Notes: generated by a model from the letters alone, not told the origin. A stretch of DNA of 64,000 nucleotides from Rusavskia elegans (GCA_011316305.1 SAUG01000025.1:372001-436000), one strand, 5' to 3'; shown: positions 46,190 through 58,747, counted from the stretch's first letter. Numbers and translations are program-made.

Positions 46190-49100
46190 TCAACCCCCAG
46201 CTCGAACCGAAGTTCCCAATAGTCTCTCCCTCACCGCCCCTAATGCTCTCATACACTCTCGGTGCTTTTCCCAACTGACATCCCAGTGTGTTCTGACCGT
46301 GAAATCCTCCTCCACGCCCTGCATATACTTGCCGTATCCCCACTTCTCCGTCCCAGCCCCCACCGCGCTCATCCATTCTGCCGCAGACGCCGACTCGGTG
46401 CTCGCCTGCCTCTCGTTGAAGTGCGCCAACATCTGCGCATTGAACAGGTTCCAACCGGTCATGTAGGACCGCATCGTTGCCATGTAGTGCTCGCAAGATG
46501 ACTGCGTAAGCACTGGAGGAGCCGTGGGCGGCTTCGGTGGTTGAGGGAGTGCCAGTTTCTGCGGGCTTGGCGGCTTCGTCGGCTGCCCTGACGCTTTCGA
46601 TTCGAAGGGTAGGGTCGTATTGAGGTCTTGGAGATCATTGACACCTTCTTGGTTGGGCGCGAAAGGGGCAACGTTCTTGAGGTCGCCAAGACCGAGCTGG
46701 GAATCTTGGGGTGTTGGTTTCCGGGCAGGGATCGTCACTCGCGGAGGAACAAGGGGGCGAGGCGAAGTATCTCTGGCATCGACGTGATTCGAAGCACCTT
46801 GGACATTGGCCGCTTCTGCTCCATGAGGACTATTGCCGGAATCCAGGTCCATCGGCGTCCCGTTCCCGCTATCTTGGCTACTCCCGCTCTCCTGTGTACT
46901 GGATGTCGCCTCGTTGGCATCATCGTCTACTACATCAACAACAGGCGCGACGCTGGCAGGTTTTGGTACAGCTGCCCGCTTGAACGTAGTCTTCGAAAGC
47001 CTTCTTGACGGCGTTATGGGACGCTTTCGACTGGCACCTCGAGAAGGAGCACCCACAGGTGGTGGTGGCGGCGGCAGCGGCCAGTTGAGCGTGCCCGGCT
47101 TGAAATAAGGCGCCCACTTGTCTGGTGAATACTTTTCTTCCTGGCTGCTTCCCTGCGGTGGAGGGGGCCGCGGCATTTGAGAGCCCCCATATGGTAGCTC
47201 GGATCCTTCAACGGGTGGGGTTGGCTGGACTTGATTTATGGTCGGAGCTTGCCGTTTGGTAGGAGAGGAACGTCCACGGGATGCATTGTTCTTCCTCGTT
47301 GGAGGGTCAAAGTACTCTTCTGGCTTGCCCGTGAACTTACCGTGCCAATCCGATGGGGAGAAGTTGACACTGATAGTGTCAGAGCTGTGGCTTCGTAGCG
47401 GCGGTGGGCGCACGGGTTGCGCTTTGGCCTCCGGAGGGAAAGTAAAGCTGTTAAAAGTATTCCTGTCAGCATTTTCTACAACTTGGGATGTGAAAGTCAA
47501 CTGAGGGTGTGACGGGCTCTGAGCAGTACTGGACGGAGGTATACAAGACGGGATAGCCCAGTTGGGGAGCGGTGCGTAAGGGTAACGCGCCGTTGTCGAA
47601 GTTCCAGCGCCATCAAAGGGCCACTGTCGACACCAGCTAAGAGAAGAAGGGGCAAGAGAAGATGGGCCAAACCCAGAAGCATCGTACATTGATGGCTTAG
47701 CCGTCTGACCTCCAGTAACCGGTCGATCAACATTGTTCCTCGCCTGATCAGCTGCTCCGTACCTGTCATGCCAACTCTTCGGTCGGTGTAAAGGCCTCTG
47801 CTGTGGCCGGCTGGTATGGCTCGCATGCAACCCCGAGGACGCGGGCTCCTGCATGTCTTGCGTTCGCTCCGCCTCGTGCTTCATCCGGTGTTCCATGAAT
47901 CCTTCTGCCTGACCAGGATCGACTTTGGAGCCTGCGGAATGTGAATGTTGCCCAGATGTCGAGGTGCTTCCAGCGACATCACTTCGACTACGTGGTGGTA
48001 GGTTCTTGTCGCCGGCCATATCATCAACGCCAGCGTATGGTCTATAAGAAGGCCTCAAATGCCCGTTGTGGGCTGGATTTTGAGGTCCATGCGACTGCCC
48101 TGCAGACGTATAAAGCTGTTCAACACCTTCACGAAGACTTTCATCAGAAGAAGAGGAGGAAGTGGAAGATATGGACACTGGCCGTGCACTTCTCATCTTC
48201 GGGCTAGCGCTATGGTGGCCTCTGTGTGAAGTGGCTGACGCATTCTTTGGATTTGGACTCCTATCAAATGGTTCGCTGTCGTAGACGTCACCAGCTGAGG
48301 TACCCTCGCGAGCTGAGGTTGGCCTACTAAAGCCTGTACTGAAGTACGTCTTTTCGCCTCCACTCGTGGCATAAGGGGTACTGAGTCGTTCATTATTAGC
48401 CAGAACTTCTTCCGTTGCTGACTGGGGCCTAAATGGTTTTAGATGATCCGGCCGTTTCTGGGAGCTTCTTTGATTTGACGAAGCACGGGGGGGTGGAGGA
48501 GGTGGCGGAGGAGGTGGCGGAGGAGCTGGACGAGACTCAAAATTGGATCGTGACCCGTCGACTTTCTCTCCCTTCGACACATTGAAGTAGGCCGATGTGT
48601 TTCTTGCTGGTGGCTCATCCCCTACCGAAAACCCGGGAGCAAACCCCCCTTTCTTGGGTACTCGCGTGGTGTTGGACCGCGCCATTTTCGGAAACCCCGC
48701 GTGAGGCTCCTTCGTCTGGTCCCATGGAGTACGCTGTGGTGGTTCCTGAGGTGGGAAGCTCCCAGCTTCGTGCGGCGGTTGAAATGTAGAGTGCTTCGTA
48801 GGTCTAGGAGGAACGGGCCGGGCTTGAGGAGGTACTCCCTGTCCATGTCTCATCTGTTCCCAAGCCTTAAAGGCATTCGCCCTTGCCTTTGCATCGTCAG
48901 CGGGAGATTTGTAGGAGTTATTTGGGTCAGCCCGCATATATGCCGAATATCTGCTGGTTCCGCCCGCCGACTGAGGAGCAAAGCCGGTTCTATTCGGGGC
49001 TTGTGGCGTCCTTTGCGGCGGAGGTGGAAAATTGGAGGCGGCGGCTCTCGGTGGCGGGTTGGGTCGTAAGGGAGATGAATATGTGTGCAGCAAGCCATTT

Positions 49101-49388
49101 TTCCTTCGGTCTGCATCGTATCTGGCTCTTTGTGCAGGATCGGTGAGCACTTCGTGAGCAGCTTGGATTGCTTGGAATTTCGAATTGAACTCGAGCTCTT
49201 TGCCGGGATTGCGATCTGGGTGGTATTTGAGAGCTAGGAACACGAAAAGTCAGCTTGGAAATGCATGCACCTTGAGTTGAGGCGGTCAAACCAAGCTTCT
49301 TGAACTGCCGCTTGATCTCCGTCGCTTCCGCCGAGGGGGAGAGCTCAAGGTCAGCGTAATAATCGCATTTGGGATCTGCCTTGACCAT
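46190..49388 (-). CDS. large J-domain (DnaJ) protein
   Basis: Exons 49292-49388 and 46190-49233 (58-nt intron) encode 1,046 residues. The N-terminal J domain is complete: CDYYADLELSPSAEATEIKR, then across the junction KLALKYHPDRNPGKELEF with the HPD triplet at residues 37-39, then AHEVLTDPAQRARYD. J proteins stimulate Hsp70 ATPase. The following 800 residues are low-complexity (Pro/Ser/Gly), including a run of proline near residue 250. The last 120 residues form a conserved helical module (MRSYMTGWNLFNAQMLAHF, WDVSWEKHRECMRALGAVRE). Similar long J proteins occur across Pezizomycotina without assigned function. There is no signal peptide or membrane helix, so the protein is probably cytosolic or nuclear. 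Confidence 0.9.
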
Positions 49389-50150
49389 CTTTCTGCTCTT
49401 CGGATATCTTCACAGAACCGGGCGCAAGAATCCACTCTCCACCGAAGATTAACGTTGGAGTCAGATGAGCATTGTGCGATGCGGTGGTGTCGATGAAAGG
49501 GTAATGTTTGTCACTCCGATCCTGCGGTACGCCTGGAACTCGCGAATGGGGGACGTTACAGATCGAACGGTCTCGATAGTCTGTGACATAGGTAAAGTGA
49601 GATAGGTGGTCGTATAGTGATGTTGATTCAACATATCGGACCCATCGTTATTTGTATGAGCCCGGCCGAGCGTATCGTATTTACCGGCACCCAGGTACAG
49701 ATTGTAGACAGGACCACAACTGTAATGAACGGCGAGGCCAGGTTAAAGAGCGAAGGCGAAGTATTCTAAAGCAACCAGTCGGACACCAATCGGACGCCTG
49801 TTTGGGCGTTTAGGGTACATGCATGCGTGACTTGTCGTTTGATGTACTGTTGTATTATTGTTTCCTCTAGCAAGATTTCTGCCCCACGCTAAATAGCACT
49901 AGATCAGGGCGAGCAGGGGTCTCTACGGTGTGACTTTCTACCGACAAGCGCTGATCTTAGCTGGGAGGCTTTTTGTGGTCTTGGTACAAAGCTTATTATT
50001 CGAACACAAAGGTACTGGACACGACGAGATTCCCTCATGGACCTGCGTTGTTACGCTGATCTGGCTTCAATGCATAGGTAAACTGGCTTACAGGTTGGCC
50101 ACATTTACTTATATGGAGTGGTACCAGACGGGCATCTTTGGCTGAATGAC
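49389..50150. other. intergenic gap, J-domain gene promoter / HIS5 3' region
   Basis: These 762 bp lie between two minus-strand genes. I see no open frame or element worth calling. Confidence 0.45.
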
Positions 50151-51621
50151 TTAAGCTATCACTCCGTTAGTATCTTGCTCTTTCACCTCCTCTTCCTCTT
50201 TCGTGCGGCCGTCACCTTTATCGGTACCCAAATCGATACCCTTTTCGCCCTCCAGGATGCTGCGGGTCTCATCCAACAGTCTGTCGACTTCTTTAGACGT
50301 GCCCACGGTGATCCGAAGGCATCCCTCACAGCTCATCTCCTTACCCCGAAATCTGACCACTACGCCTCTAGTCTCGGCTAGGCCTTCATACAGCGCCATT
50401 GCGCTTTCATTGCTCGGTCTCCCTCCGTGAATTCTAGGTTTATCCAGGATCTCGACCAGGAGGAAGTTGGAGTCTGTACCCCCAAGAAACTTTCCGATTC
50501 TGCTGATCTTTGGTAACTCGTGCAATAATCTTTGTCGCTGTTCCATAATCTTTACCCGGTTAGCTCTCATCACTGCGACGTTATTGGGCTGCAGAGCTGC
50601 TATCGCAAGTGCGCTGGTAGGACTTGAAATATTATATGGAGCCTTCAAGTTGTTCAGCAGGCGTGCCACTTCCGGTGACGTGAATGCAGCACCCAGTCTG
50701 ATGCCCGCTAGTCCGAATGCTTTGCTGAGGGTTTGCATCACTACTAGGTTTGGCCATTCAGTCACCCACTCTGCCAGACTGGCACCATCCGGGGAGAAGT
50801 CAATGTACGCCTCGTCCAGTACGACGACGCCGTTCCACGTCGGATGCTCCAACAGTTGCTGGATGTCCGATTTTGAGAGTAAATTTGCGGTAGGGTTACC
50901 GGGGGATGTGACATAGACAAGCTTGATTGATGGATCTGAGGATAATGCAGCGTTGATCGCTTCGGGCTGGAGTTGAAACCCTCTGGCGGGATCAAGGGGT
51001 ACTTTAACAATCTCCACATCATTTACCTGGGCACTGACTGCATACATGCCATACGTTGGCGGGCAGGTGAGGATCTTATCATGGCTTGGGGTGCAAAAAC
51101 AACGTAGGAGGGCATCGATGACCTCGTCCGATCCAACTCCAACGAACAAATGTTCCGGGCTGAGATCTTTGGTGGTATGTGTATGCAGGTTTCGCAGCTT
51201 ACATAGATGGTGCTTTAGCTCGGTCTGATGACTGGTTTTTCTCAGCGTTCCAAGTAACAATGAAGCTGAAATCAACAATGCACCTACGGGTCTGGATAGC
51301 GATTCAAGCCTAGCAAGTCAACCTCCAGCTTATTGGGGTCTATTGCCCCATTAAGGTTGGAAGCGTCCGGGTGAAGATTTCCCTGCACATCCAGAGAAGG
51401 GCCGTAGGCGTTTTCATTGGCGTCAAGAAGAATGTTGGTGCCATCATCCTTGTAATCGCTTGTACCTGTTCAGTAAAGTACAGGCGGTCTCAGCATAGAT
51501 GGACGAACTCTCTTGCACATCGATAAGGCTGTAGAGACAAGATATTAGGCCTTGCGCAAGTCTCCAAGCGGAAAACCCTTGTTTGTTGCATGGTATCGTA
51601 TTTAGCAGCAGCAGCAGCCAT
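50151..51621 (-). CDS. his5: histidinol-phosphate aminotransferase HIS5
   Basis: This PLP enzyme converts imidazole-acetol phosphate and glutamate to histidinol phosphate in histidine synthesis. Exons are 51509-51621, 51288-51458 and 50151-51231 (introns 50 and 56 nt), giving 454 residues. The conserved start CARPNILSLQPYRCAR joins across intron 1 to DDYKDDGTNILLDANENAYG, and LGLNRYPDP joins across intron 2 to HQTELKHHL. Further motifs are VGVGSDEVIDALLRCF, TCPPTYGMYAV, VTSPGNPTANLL, VVLDEAYIDFS and TLSKAFGLAGIRLG with the PLP lysine at about residue 265. The C-terminal Lys/Glu/Asp-rich tail is extra to the family core. Two starts are possible, 51621 (MAAAAAKYDTM) or 51591 (MQQTRVF); the first is listed. 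Confidence 0.95.
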
Positions 51622-52237
51622 GTGTCTTCGCCGCCTCGGTTTTGGCCTATTGGACCAGTGAGATCGGTGTGTCTTCTTCTTGACTCGATGCCCGGGTTGC
51701 TCGGCCACTTTGGAATCGTAAGAACGCGAATGCTACAAGGGTAACCAACGAGACAAGATACTGTTGAATTCTTGAAAACAGGAGGGAACTTGGTCAGGAC
51801 GATATATATGTAGTGTACAAGAGAGTCATGAGAGAGGTACCTCGGAATTATTCTTAGGGTTTCAGCCCTCTCTCTATCTCCATATCGAGATTATCGTCAC
51901 TCGTTCCCAACGACACGGCATCTCGACACCCTTCTTCATCCACCTGCAGTACAGACGCACCGTTAACCTTGCGACTCTTGCCATCCTGGTCGTCCTGCAC
52001 ACGAAGTTCGGAAGTGGCTTGCTGGACAAACGCACGGCGGGCGGGCTAATGCACGTACTGGCTGAGCGGTGCAGCACTCGAGCCAATCGCCAGCGGGCTC
52101 CCTTCAAACCCTTTCATCCCATGCATCCTCCAAGGTACCGCAAGTATCCAGTAGTACCTCTGGTGCCTCGTCTGCCCACCGAAACCATAAGGTATCGCCC
52201 GGATAGGTAGGCTTGAGGCCTTTAGAGCAAGCACAAC
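51622..52237. promoter_or_regulatory. divergent intergenic region HIS5 / SSXT-like gene
   Basis: These 616 bp hold both promoters. Apart from the TGACTC core noted separately, I see no defensible site. Small plus-strand frames just before 52,238 are likely leader sequence. Confidence 0.5.
51681..51686 (-). promoter_or_regulatory. candidate Gcn4/CPC1 core site upstream of HIS5
   Basis: TGACTC occurs 60 bp upstream of the listed HIS5 start. The full consensus TGASTCA is not met (TGACTCG). Histidine genes are classic targets of general amino-acid (cross-pathway) control, so the position is suggestive, but a six-base match is weak evidence. Confidence 0.3.
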
Positions 52238-53701
52238 ATGGCCTTCCATCCTCAACCCAGCTATCTCCCGCACTCCGACTTCGATCCAGCCTACGGCCCG
52301 ACCTATCCTGCTCAACCCTATTCCCAGCATCCCCAGCATCCCCAGCATCAGCAGCCTCCCTATCATCCATCTTACCATCCACATCCCGGCGCCGCCTTCA
52401 GTCAGCAGCCACACCAGCTTCCCGAACCCAATGCGCAGCGATCTCACCATGCACCGCACCAGCATCAGCAACTCCAGATGCCCAATCTGGCCCATGGTCA
52501 CGGACCTCCTCCTCCAGGATCCATGCCGCCGCCGTCTAGCATTCCAGAGAACTCCCTGTACCGTCAGAACTATGCCTACGCCTCACCAGCCCCAAGGACA
52601 CCGGACCGTTGGCCGCTTGGCACCACCGACGACCAGCGTCAGATGCAGGAACAGTACCGCCAGCAAGGTAAGCAATCTTACCAATGCAACGAACCCGCTC
52701 TCCAAGCGCATCAACTAACGTCTATCACATCTCTGCCAGCCCAAACCCCGCAGCACCATCCGAACTATCTTCCCCAACCATCTCCGATATCCAGTGTGAC
52801 ACCAGCCGGTCCGGTTTCCTCTTTCCCTCCCACGACGCAGACACGCAGCCCCCCTCAGGTACAACCACCTCCTCAGAGCCCACGAATAGTCAACAGTCCT
52901 CCGTCAACACCTTCTCAGCCATCGCAGCAACCGATGACAACCACTACCGCTAAAACGCTCCCCGAATCCACTTCCTCTTTGCCTACCCCCGTCAAAGAGC
53001 CTGCAAACCCTGCCTCGTCTGCTCCAGCATCAGTTTCTCTCGAATCGCAGCGCGTCTCCGCTCTCCTTGAGCTGAATCGCGTACTCATCCAGGAAGTCGT
53101 TACGCTTCAAGAAAGTCAAAAAGAGAGCAAAGCAGGCACGCCAGCACCACAAACGCAGCAGACCCCCCAACATTCCTCCCCACCACCCGCAACAGAAGCG
53201 TCCACAAGCGGGACTCCGCAATCAAAGCTTGACCCAGCAAATTCAGCCAAAGAAGAGGGCGAAACCAACAACAACACGAACAATGACACCTCCGGCTCAA
53301 CCACCACCAAACCTGCCCAGCCCCAGCCTCCCCAACAAAACAAAATTCCCAATAGCAAAGAATACATTGGATACATGCGCCGCCTCCAAGCGAACCTCGC
53401 CTACCTCGCCAGCGTCGCGGACCGCCATCACAAGCCCGGCAGCCAAGTACCCCAATTTCCAGCCATCATGGAGGCGCCGGAAACGGCAGAGGGGGGAGGA
53501 GAAGACAACAAGGGCGGGAAAGAGAATATGAAGGAGTTGTATGCAAAATTAAGAGAGTTGTGGCCGGAGTATGTCAAGGGGAAGGTGAATACGCCCGGTA
53601 GCACCGCAGTCGCGACGGCGACCACAACGACGACGACAACAACGACAACGGCAATAAATGCACCCGCAACGAGTACGACTGCGACTACTGCAGCTGCGTG
53701 A
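52238..53701 (+). CDS. SSXT (SS18)-like glutamine/proline-rich protein
   Basis: Exons 52238-52667 and 52740-53701 flank a 72-nt intron with donor GTAAGC, an AACTAAC branch site and acceptor GCCAG. The intron has no stop and a length divisible by three, so the unspliced frame is also open (487 residues against 463 spliced). The N-terminal 250 residues are Gln/His/Pro-rich. The conserved part is SQRVSALLELNRVLIQEVVT, then after a low-complexity insert KEYIGYMRRLQANLAYLASVADR. This matches the SSXT/SS18 N-terminal helix pair, which in animals binds chromatin-remodelling partners. The tail is a long Thr/Ala tract. Homology to SSXT is by motif; a role in SWI/SNF here is inference. Confidence 0.8.
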   Translation: MAFHPQPSYLPHSDFDPAYGPTYPAQPYSQHPQHPQHQQPPYHPSYHPHPGAAFSQQPHQLPEPNAQRSHHAPHQHQQLQMPNLAHGHGPPPPGSMPPPSSIPENSLYRQNYAYASPAPRTPDRWPLGTTDDQRQMQEQYRQQGKQSYQCNEPALQAHQLTSITSLPAQTPQHHPNYLPQPSPISSVTPAGPVSSFPPTTQTRSPPQVQPPPQSPRIVNSPPSTPSQPSQQPMTTTTAKTLPESTSSLPTPVKEPANPASSAPASVSLESQRVSALLELNRVLIQEVVTLQESQKESKAGTPAPQTQQTPQHSSPPPATEASTSGTPQSKLDPANSAKEEGETNNNTNNDTSGSTTTKPAQPQPPQQNKIPNSKEYIGYMRRLQANLAYLASVADRHHKPGSQVPQFPAIMEAPETAEGGGEDNKGGKENMKELYAKLRELWPEYVKGKVNTPGSTAVATATTTTTTTTTTAINAPATSTTATTAAA

Positions 53702-54347
53702 AGATGATCAGTTAGACGATTTATGAATTTCGACGCTCCAGGTGAATTTCCTCGTCCGGGTGTCCCCGTCTGAATGGTGAGTCTGAAGATCAAATGCCAG
53801 TCCCTTCGAGAAATCGCATACGGAGAAAGGGTAATCCGAAGTCTCGATTTTCCCATTCGTGAGATCATGACCAGCAATTACGAAACTTCGTGCCGCTCAT
53901 ACGACCACACGAGGGAATGGATAGTAGGCGTCGCTTGACCTTTTTGGAAATGGAACTGATCTGGTTTATATTAGAAGACTCAAATTCCTGGCGGGACAGG
54001 ATTACCCGTGGGGCAGGACTGGTCGCAAAGGAATACTGGAATTTAGGAGCGAATCCAGCAGCGTAGGATTCAATCGGAATTACATAGCTGGGAGTGCTAT
54101 TATTCGGACGCGTTACGTCGCCACAGCCAGGTACCATATGATTTATTCACCATGAAAATCCACACAGTTCAATGTGCAAATCCAGCATCAAGCTCGTAAG
54201 CGATATGAATGCATTAATGACTCCATATTGGCGATATGTATAGCATCGTTTCTTGCCGTATCCAACCAACCCAACCCAACCTCAAAAGACCATGAACGGC
54301 CCATGATCTTCGAAACGCCATCAATTCCTTTCGCCCCACAATCTCAT
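53702..54347. other. convergent gap, SSXT-like gene / INCENP
   Basis: These 646 bp lie between two 3' ends. A 90-codon minus-strand frame (53865-54137) has no family features and is not called. Confidence 0.5.
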
Positions 54348-57300
54348 CTACAGTCCAAAGGTCCATCCCCCTTCCCTCCTCATCCTCTCTCTCGCCGCAT
54401 TATCGCTCCGAATCTCCTCTTCCGTCAAGCGATCATTACCAGCCCAATTCGCGCTGCTCGTCCTGGACCGGAACCGATGATGTCGCTCCTTGAACATCTC
54501 CTCCATGTTGACCGCGGCCGAGGGACCAAAAATACTATCTGGGTCTTTATTCTTCTCCTGCTCCCGCAAGAGGTTATTCAGTATCGGTGACTGCACCCAT
54601 GATGGGAGCATGGCCCCTTTTGCTTTCTTGTCGTCTTCATGGTCGGAATCGTCTTCATCACTGTCCGTGGGGATATCCTCGAGCTGGATGTTCTCTCCGT
54701 TGACATACTGAGGCGATGATTTGGCCAGGGACTGATTGGTGAGTCGGGATTGGTTTGGGGTCTTGTGTGGCGGATGAGCTGCGTTGGTGTTCTCGGCGAA
54801 AACGATGCGTCCATTGGCGTATTTTGCCATGTCTGGCGCTTGGCCCGGTCGTTGGATCTGGCCTGGATGCTGATACTGGGGCTGGTACGGATTGCTGGGG
54901 ATCGTGGGCTTAGCGTGTGAGTAGCCGTTGGCCATCGATGATGGAGGACCCATCAGACTCGGCCCGTATGGTCTCTGGACGTCCTTGAGCAGATTCGATT
55001 GTCTCTTCGGCGGCGCCATCGTCGGTCTGATACTAGGTTCTTCAGACGTCTCATCATCCGTCCGTCTCCGCTTTGCGTCCATTGGTTGGTATTGCTGGCC
55101 ACCTTGCAGTCGTGAGTGGCGTACAGGCTCCTCGGCTTCTGGTTCGAGTACTCGCTTGATGGGAGCTCTTGTTTGGTTTGGCGCGAGCCGACTGAAGTCT
55201 TGGGCGGTCTGCATCTTGGAAACCGGTCTTGCACCACCAAGCTCTGGACGTACATTCGCTGGTGCTTGGTGCTGTGAGACAGATGTGGTGCGCTGCACCT
55301 CTTTCTTGGCTAATTCTTGTCGTCGCTTCTCGATCGCCTGCCGTTGGGCTATCTTCTTGGGGTCGTCGGCAGCAGCTGCACGATCTCGTTCGCGCTGTCT
55401 ATCGGCTTCTTGACGCTGCGCCTGCTCCTGGCGCCGGGTTTCTTCCTGTTGAACGGCTCGTTTACGTTCAATATCTTTCTTTTGCTCAAGTTTTCGTTGA
55501 ACCTCCTTCTCGTCCTACATAACGTGAGTGAATGACCACAAGCGATGACAACAGGCATCAAGGCATCAAACTACTTACTTGTTCTTTCTTCCTCTCCGCT
55601 GCGATGAGCGCCTTCGGTTTAGAATTTGCAGCATTTCGGAAACTGTTGTTGGACGCTGCTGTTTGGATAGATGCTGTACTTGTCTTTTTGCTTAAGCCTG
55701 GGCGCTTGTTCGAAGGCGGTGGGAGGGAGTCCTGAAGGCCTGACGAGATGGCTGCATTGGTAAGCGGGATGCGTTGAGAAAGCGTGCCCACCCGGATTGC
55801 TACTCTTTGCGGTTCCGGCTTGTGTGCCGGCTCTTTCGCTGGTTTGATCGGTCTTTTTGCGTTTGGCCTCTGCAGTTGTGACTGATTGGAAGGCGGAGGT
55901 TGGTTATTCGTTGCAGTGACGTTATCCACTACATCCTCTTCAGTAGTTTTCGGAGCAACCACTGCCTCCTGTTGTTTTTCCATACGTCTCGGGCTCTTTC
56001 TTGTAGCTTGCTCCCGGATTATGGGCGGCTGGTCCGGCTTAACAATTGCCGGCTCATCAGGCCCGTCAAAACGGTTGACCTGCATTTTGTGATCCTGCAT
56101 TTCTGCTGCTGCCTCTTGCGCAGAAATAGGAATTTCAGAAGCAAATGTCTTGGCGAGCTTTTCGGGGTCGTCGTTGGCTTGTTGGCGCTCCGGTTCCTTC
56201 TTCTCTTTTTCTATGGAACCACGTGTTTTACGGCCTTCAGCAGGTTTTGCTGGGTTTACCGGAGGATCAGTGAAAGATGATAGCATCTTCTCATCTGGTC
56301 GAAAGGTTGGATATAGGCCTGCGTCATTCTGCGCGCCGAAAGGTTTGCTGGGTGGTGGATTGAGTGGCGTGCCAACCTGAGCCTGGTTCTGTAATTCCAT
56401 TTTTGCCTGCGCAGACGCACCTGCACTGCTTGTGAAAAGACCTCTTGCTGTTTTCATGATGGATTGCAGTTTGGATTTAGAAGCACTCAAAGGTCCGTCG
56501 GCATATCGATTGGAAGCGGGTGTTTCGATTGGCGTTGTTGATCGGATTACTTGGTCTGCTTGAGCGGGTTGGGATGGAACTGTGGTGTTGGGGGAGCCAG
56601 ATTCACTGTCCCTTGGTAGTGAATGCCGTCGCGGGGACGATTTTGTGTCATGGCAGTTGTGTCCAAATTCCCGATCGCTGATGTTGACTTTACCGCGAAG
56701 GTTCTCCATTACGTCCGCCGATATGCTCTTGGAGAGCATTGGACGAGACGAGTCGATGGCTCGCGCTGGTGGGGGCTTGATCCAGTCGTCATCTTCTTCG
56801 TTCACGTTTGGAGGTTGCTCGCCGTTATTTCGTAGCGCTGAATCAAGGGAAAGGTCAGGATATGGCGGCTGAGCCAGTGTTGCCGCAGCAGGGATTGACT
56901 TGGTTGGTCGAGCAGGTTGCGACTTCCCTAACATGTTAATTCGATCGTGCAACCTCTGAGTGGAGGATTTGTTGTGCAATCTCGCGACCTTTGCTTCCCC
57001 ATCGGATTCCTGGCGTGCTGCTGGAGGCCTTTCACTGGCATCAAGATCCATGTGGTCCTTTCCATGAGTCTCGGATTCCACCTCTGGCTGGCGAGAACTA
57101 CCCAAAGACTTATCCCCAGTGATTTTGCCAAGAAAGCTACCTCGACTCATCAAACCTTTCGAAGCGTCCACATGGCTTATCCGTGAAACTCTGGCGCCGA
57201 TGCTCTTCTTCGTTGTTAAAGGTTCACGAGCAGGAAGTGTAGCAAAAGTCAGACTGCTTTTGCGTACAAGTCCCTTGATCGCGGGACTGGATCCTGCTGA

Positions 57301-58219
57301 TGCTGACCGCAGGGAATCATCCACAGCCTCTTCATCTACAACAGATTCTTTATCTCCGACTTCATTTTCAACTGCTGAGTCTTTGTTTTGTTCTGTCTGC
57401 TGAGGCTTGGGTGAAGTAATATCCATGGTAGGCGCGTCGATCTGGGGTTCATGAGCCTGGGGTGAGTTGTCCCTGTCCGTGGCTGAATCAGGAGCCTCCT
57501 TCGACGGTTCACGAGCGAGCTCCTCCTTGGCTGAATGAAACGAAACATCGAAAGCACTTTGCTCTCTGGACAGTCTTGGTCTCGGTGCGTCCAAAAGCGC
57601 AGACAAGGCTTGCTCCTTTGGTTGCGGAATGTCTGACAATGGTACAGTGCCGCGTTCGTCGACGTCCATCTCATCCTCCGTCATACCATGATACCCAGAG
57701 TCGTGACTCGTCTTCGTGTTTTTCCCAATCCTAGGAAGTGCAGCATCTTGGGCAACGTCGAATCGTCGTAGTTCTTTAGGGACCTTGGGATTGCGGCCGG
57801 GACTCGTCACAAGCTTTGCATTCGGGGCAAATATGTCGTTGAGAGGCTGGACGACGTGTCAGCGATAATGAGCGGGGCAAGTATCAGAAGGCCAATTACT
57901 TCTCGAACCTCCAATGGATTTCGTTTTCGTGCGGTGCGCGGCGTCTTTCCTCGTAGTTTTCCAGGAGTTTTGAATACTTCAGTGATGTTCCTAGGCAGCA
58001 TCAGTATGTTCTACGCTTAGAAACGAATGAACAGTCGTACACCTGGTTCTTGCTGAAGATGTCGGCCATATGCTCGTTGAGGAAATCCAACTCATTTCGA
58101 ACCGAGAACGCAAAGTCGTCCGCTTCCTGGGCCGAGAATTGAGCGACCTGCTGGTTCTCCTGGTCTAACCATGGCAACGAGCCGATCGCGGGCGTTATGA
58201 TCTTTGACTTTGACGCCAT
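54348..58219 (-). CDS. sli15: inner centromere protein INCENP (Sli15/Pic1)
   Basis: INCENP is the scaffold of the chromosomal passenger complex and activates Aurora kinase through its IN-box. Exons are 58041-58219, 57900-57990, 55579-57846 and 54348-55514 (introns 50, 53 and 64 nt), giving 1,234 residues. The N-terminal Survivin/Borealin-binding region contains SLPWLDQENQQ and LNEHMADIF. The fungal TPGKLRGKTPRTARKRNPLE block follows, and then a long disordered, Ser/Pro/Lys-rich middle. The start of exon 4 encodes about 100 residues of alternating Glu/Lys/Arg/Gln, typical of a single alpha-helix or coiled coil. The IN-box lies at the C-terminus: LPSWVQSPILNNLLREQE, then NMEEMFKERHHRFRSRTSSANW and a terminal GGWTFGL. 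Its partner BIR1 is in this same window. Confidence 0.95.
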
Positions 58220-58747
58220 AAGGGCGTTGGGGGATGTCGAGTTGCTGGATGCCGTCGAGCTTGGTGGTTTTGCAGTATGATCTTGATGTAAACATTGAAT
58301 CCTTAGTCATCATCACGCTAAATAGTTCCCCCATCCGAGGGATAGGTAATAGCTGACTCCCAATTTACTCGCCCGGTAGTATGAAATCATTCAAATGCTC
58401 ATGTAGGAAAAAAGCCAAGTTGGTTCTCGGACCAAAATAGTTGGGCGGGGGTTACGGTTTCATCTCACACACGTTGGTTCTCAGCCCCCCCTTGCACGGC
58501 ATTGAAATTGATTAATGAAGTAGCGGGTCTTAGCTGAAGGGATACATACCCAGTACCTGGAATTCTTCGAAAGTAGCAAAGGATATTTACATTCAATTGA
58601 AGCTCGCTCACAAGCTATGTCTTTGAGACATGCCTCCGATCTTTTCAAGAATCTGCCCAATCATCAAACTTACACCTTCTGACAAGTTTCCTACACGATT
58701 ATGAAATACAGAGATCTTAAACCCAATTGCTACACATTGGTCGTTCA
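58220..58747. other. intergenic gap INCENP promoter / SGNH gene 3' region
   Basis: These 528 bp lie between two minus-strand genes and include AT-rich stretches around 58,560-58,720. No gene is seen. Confidence 0.5.
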
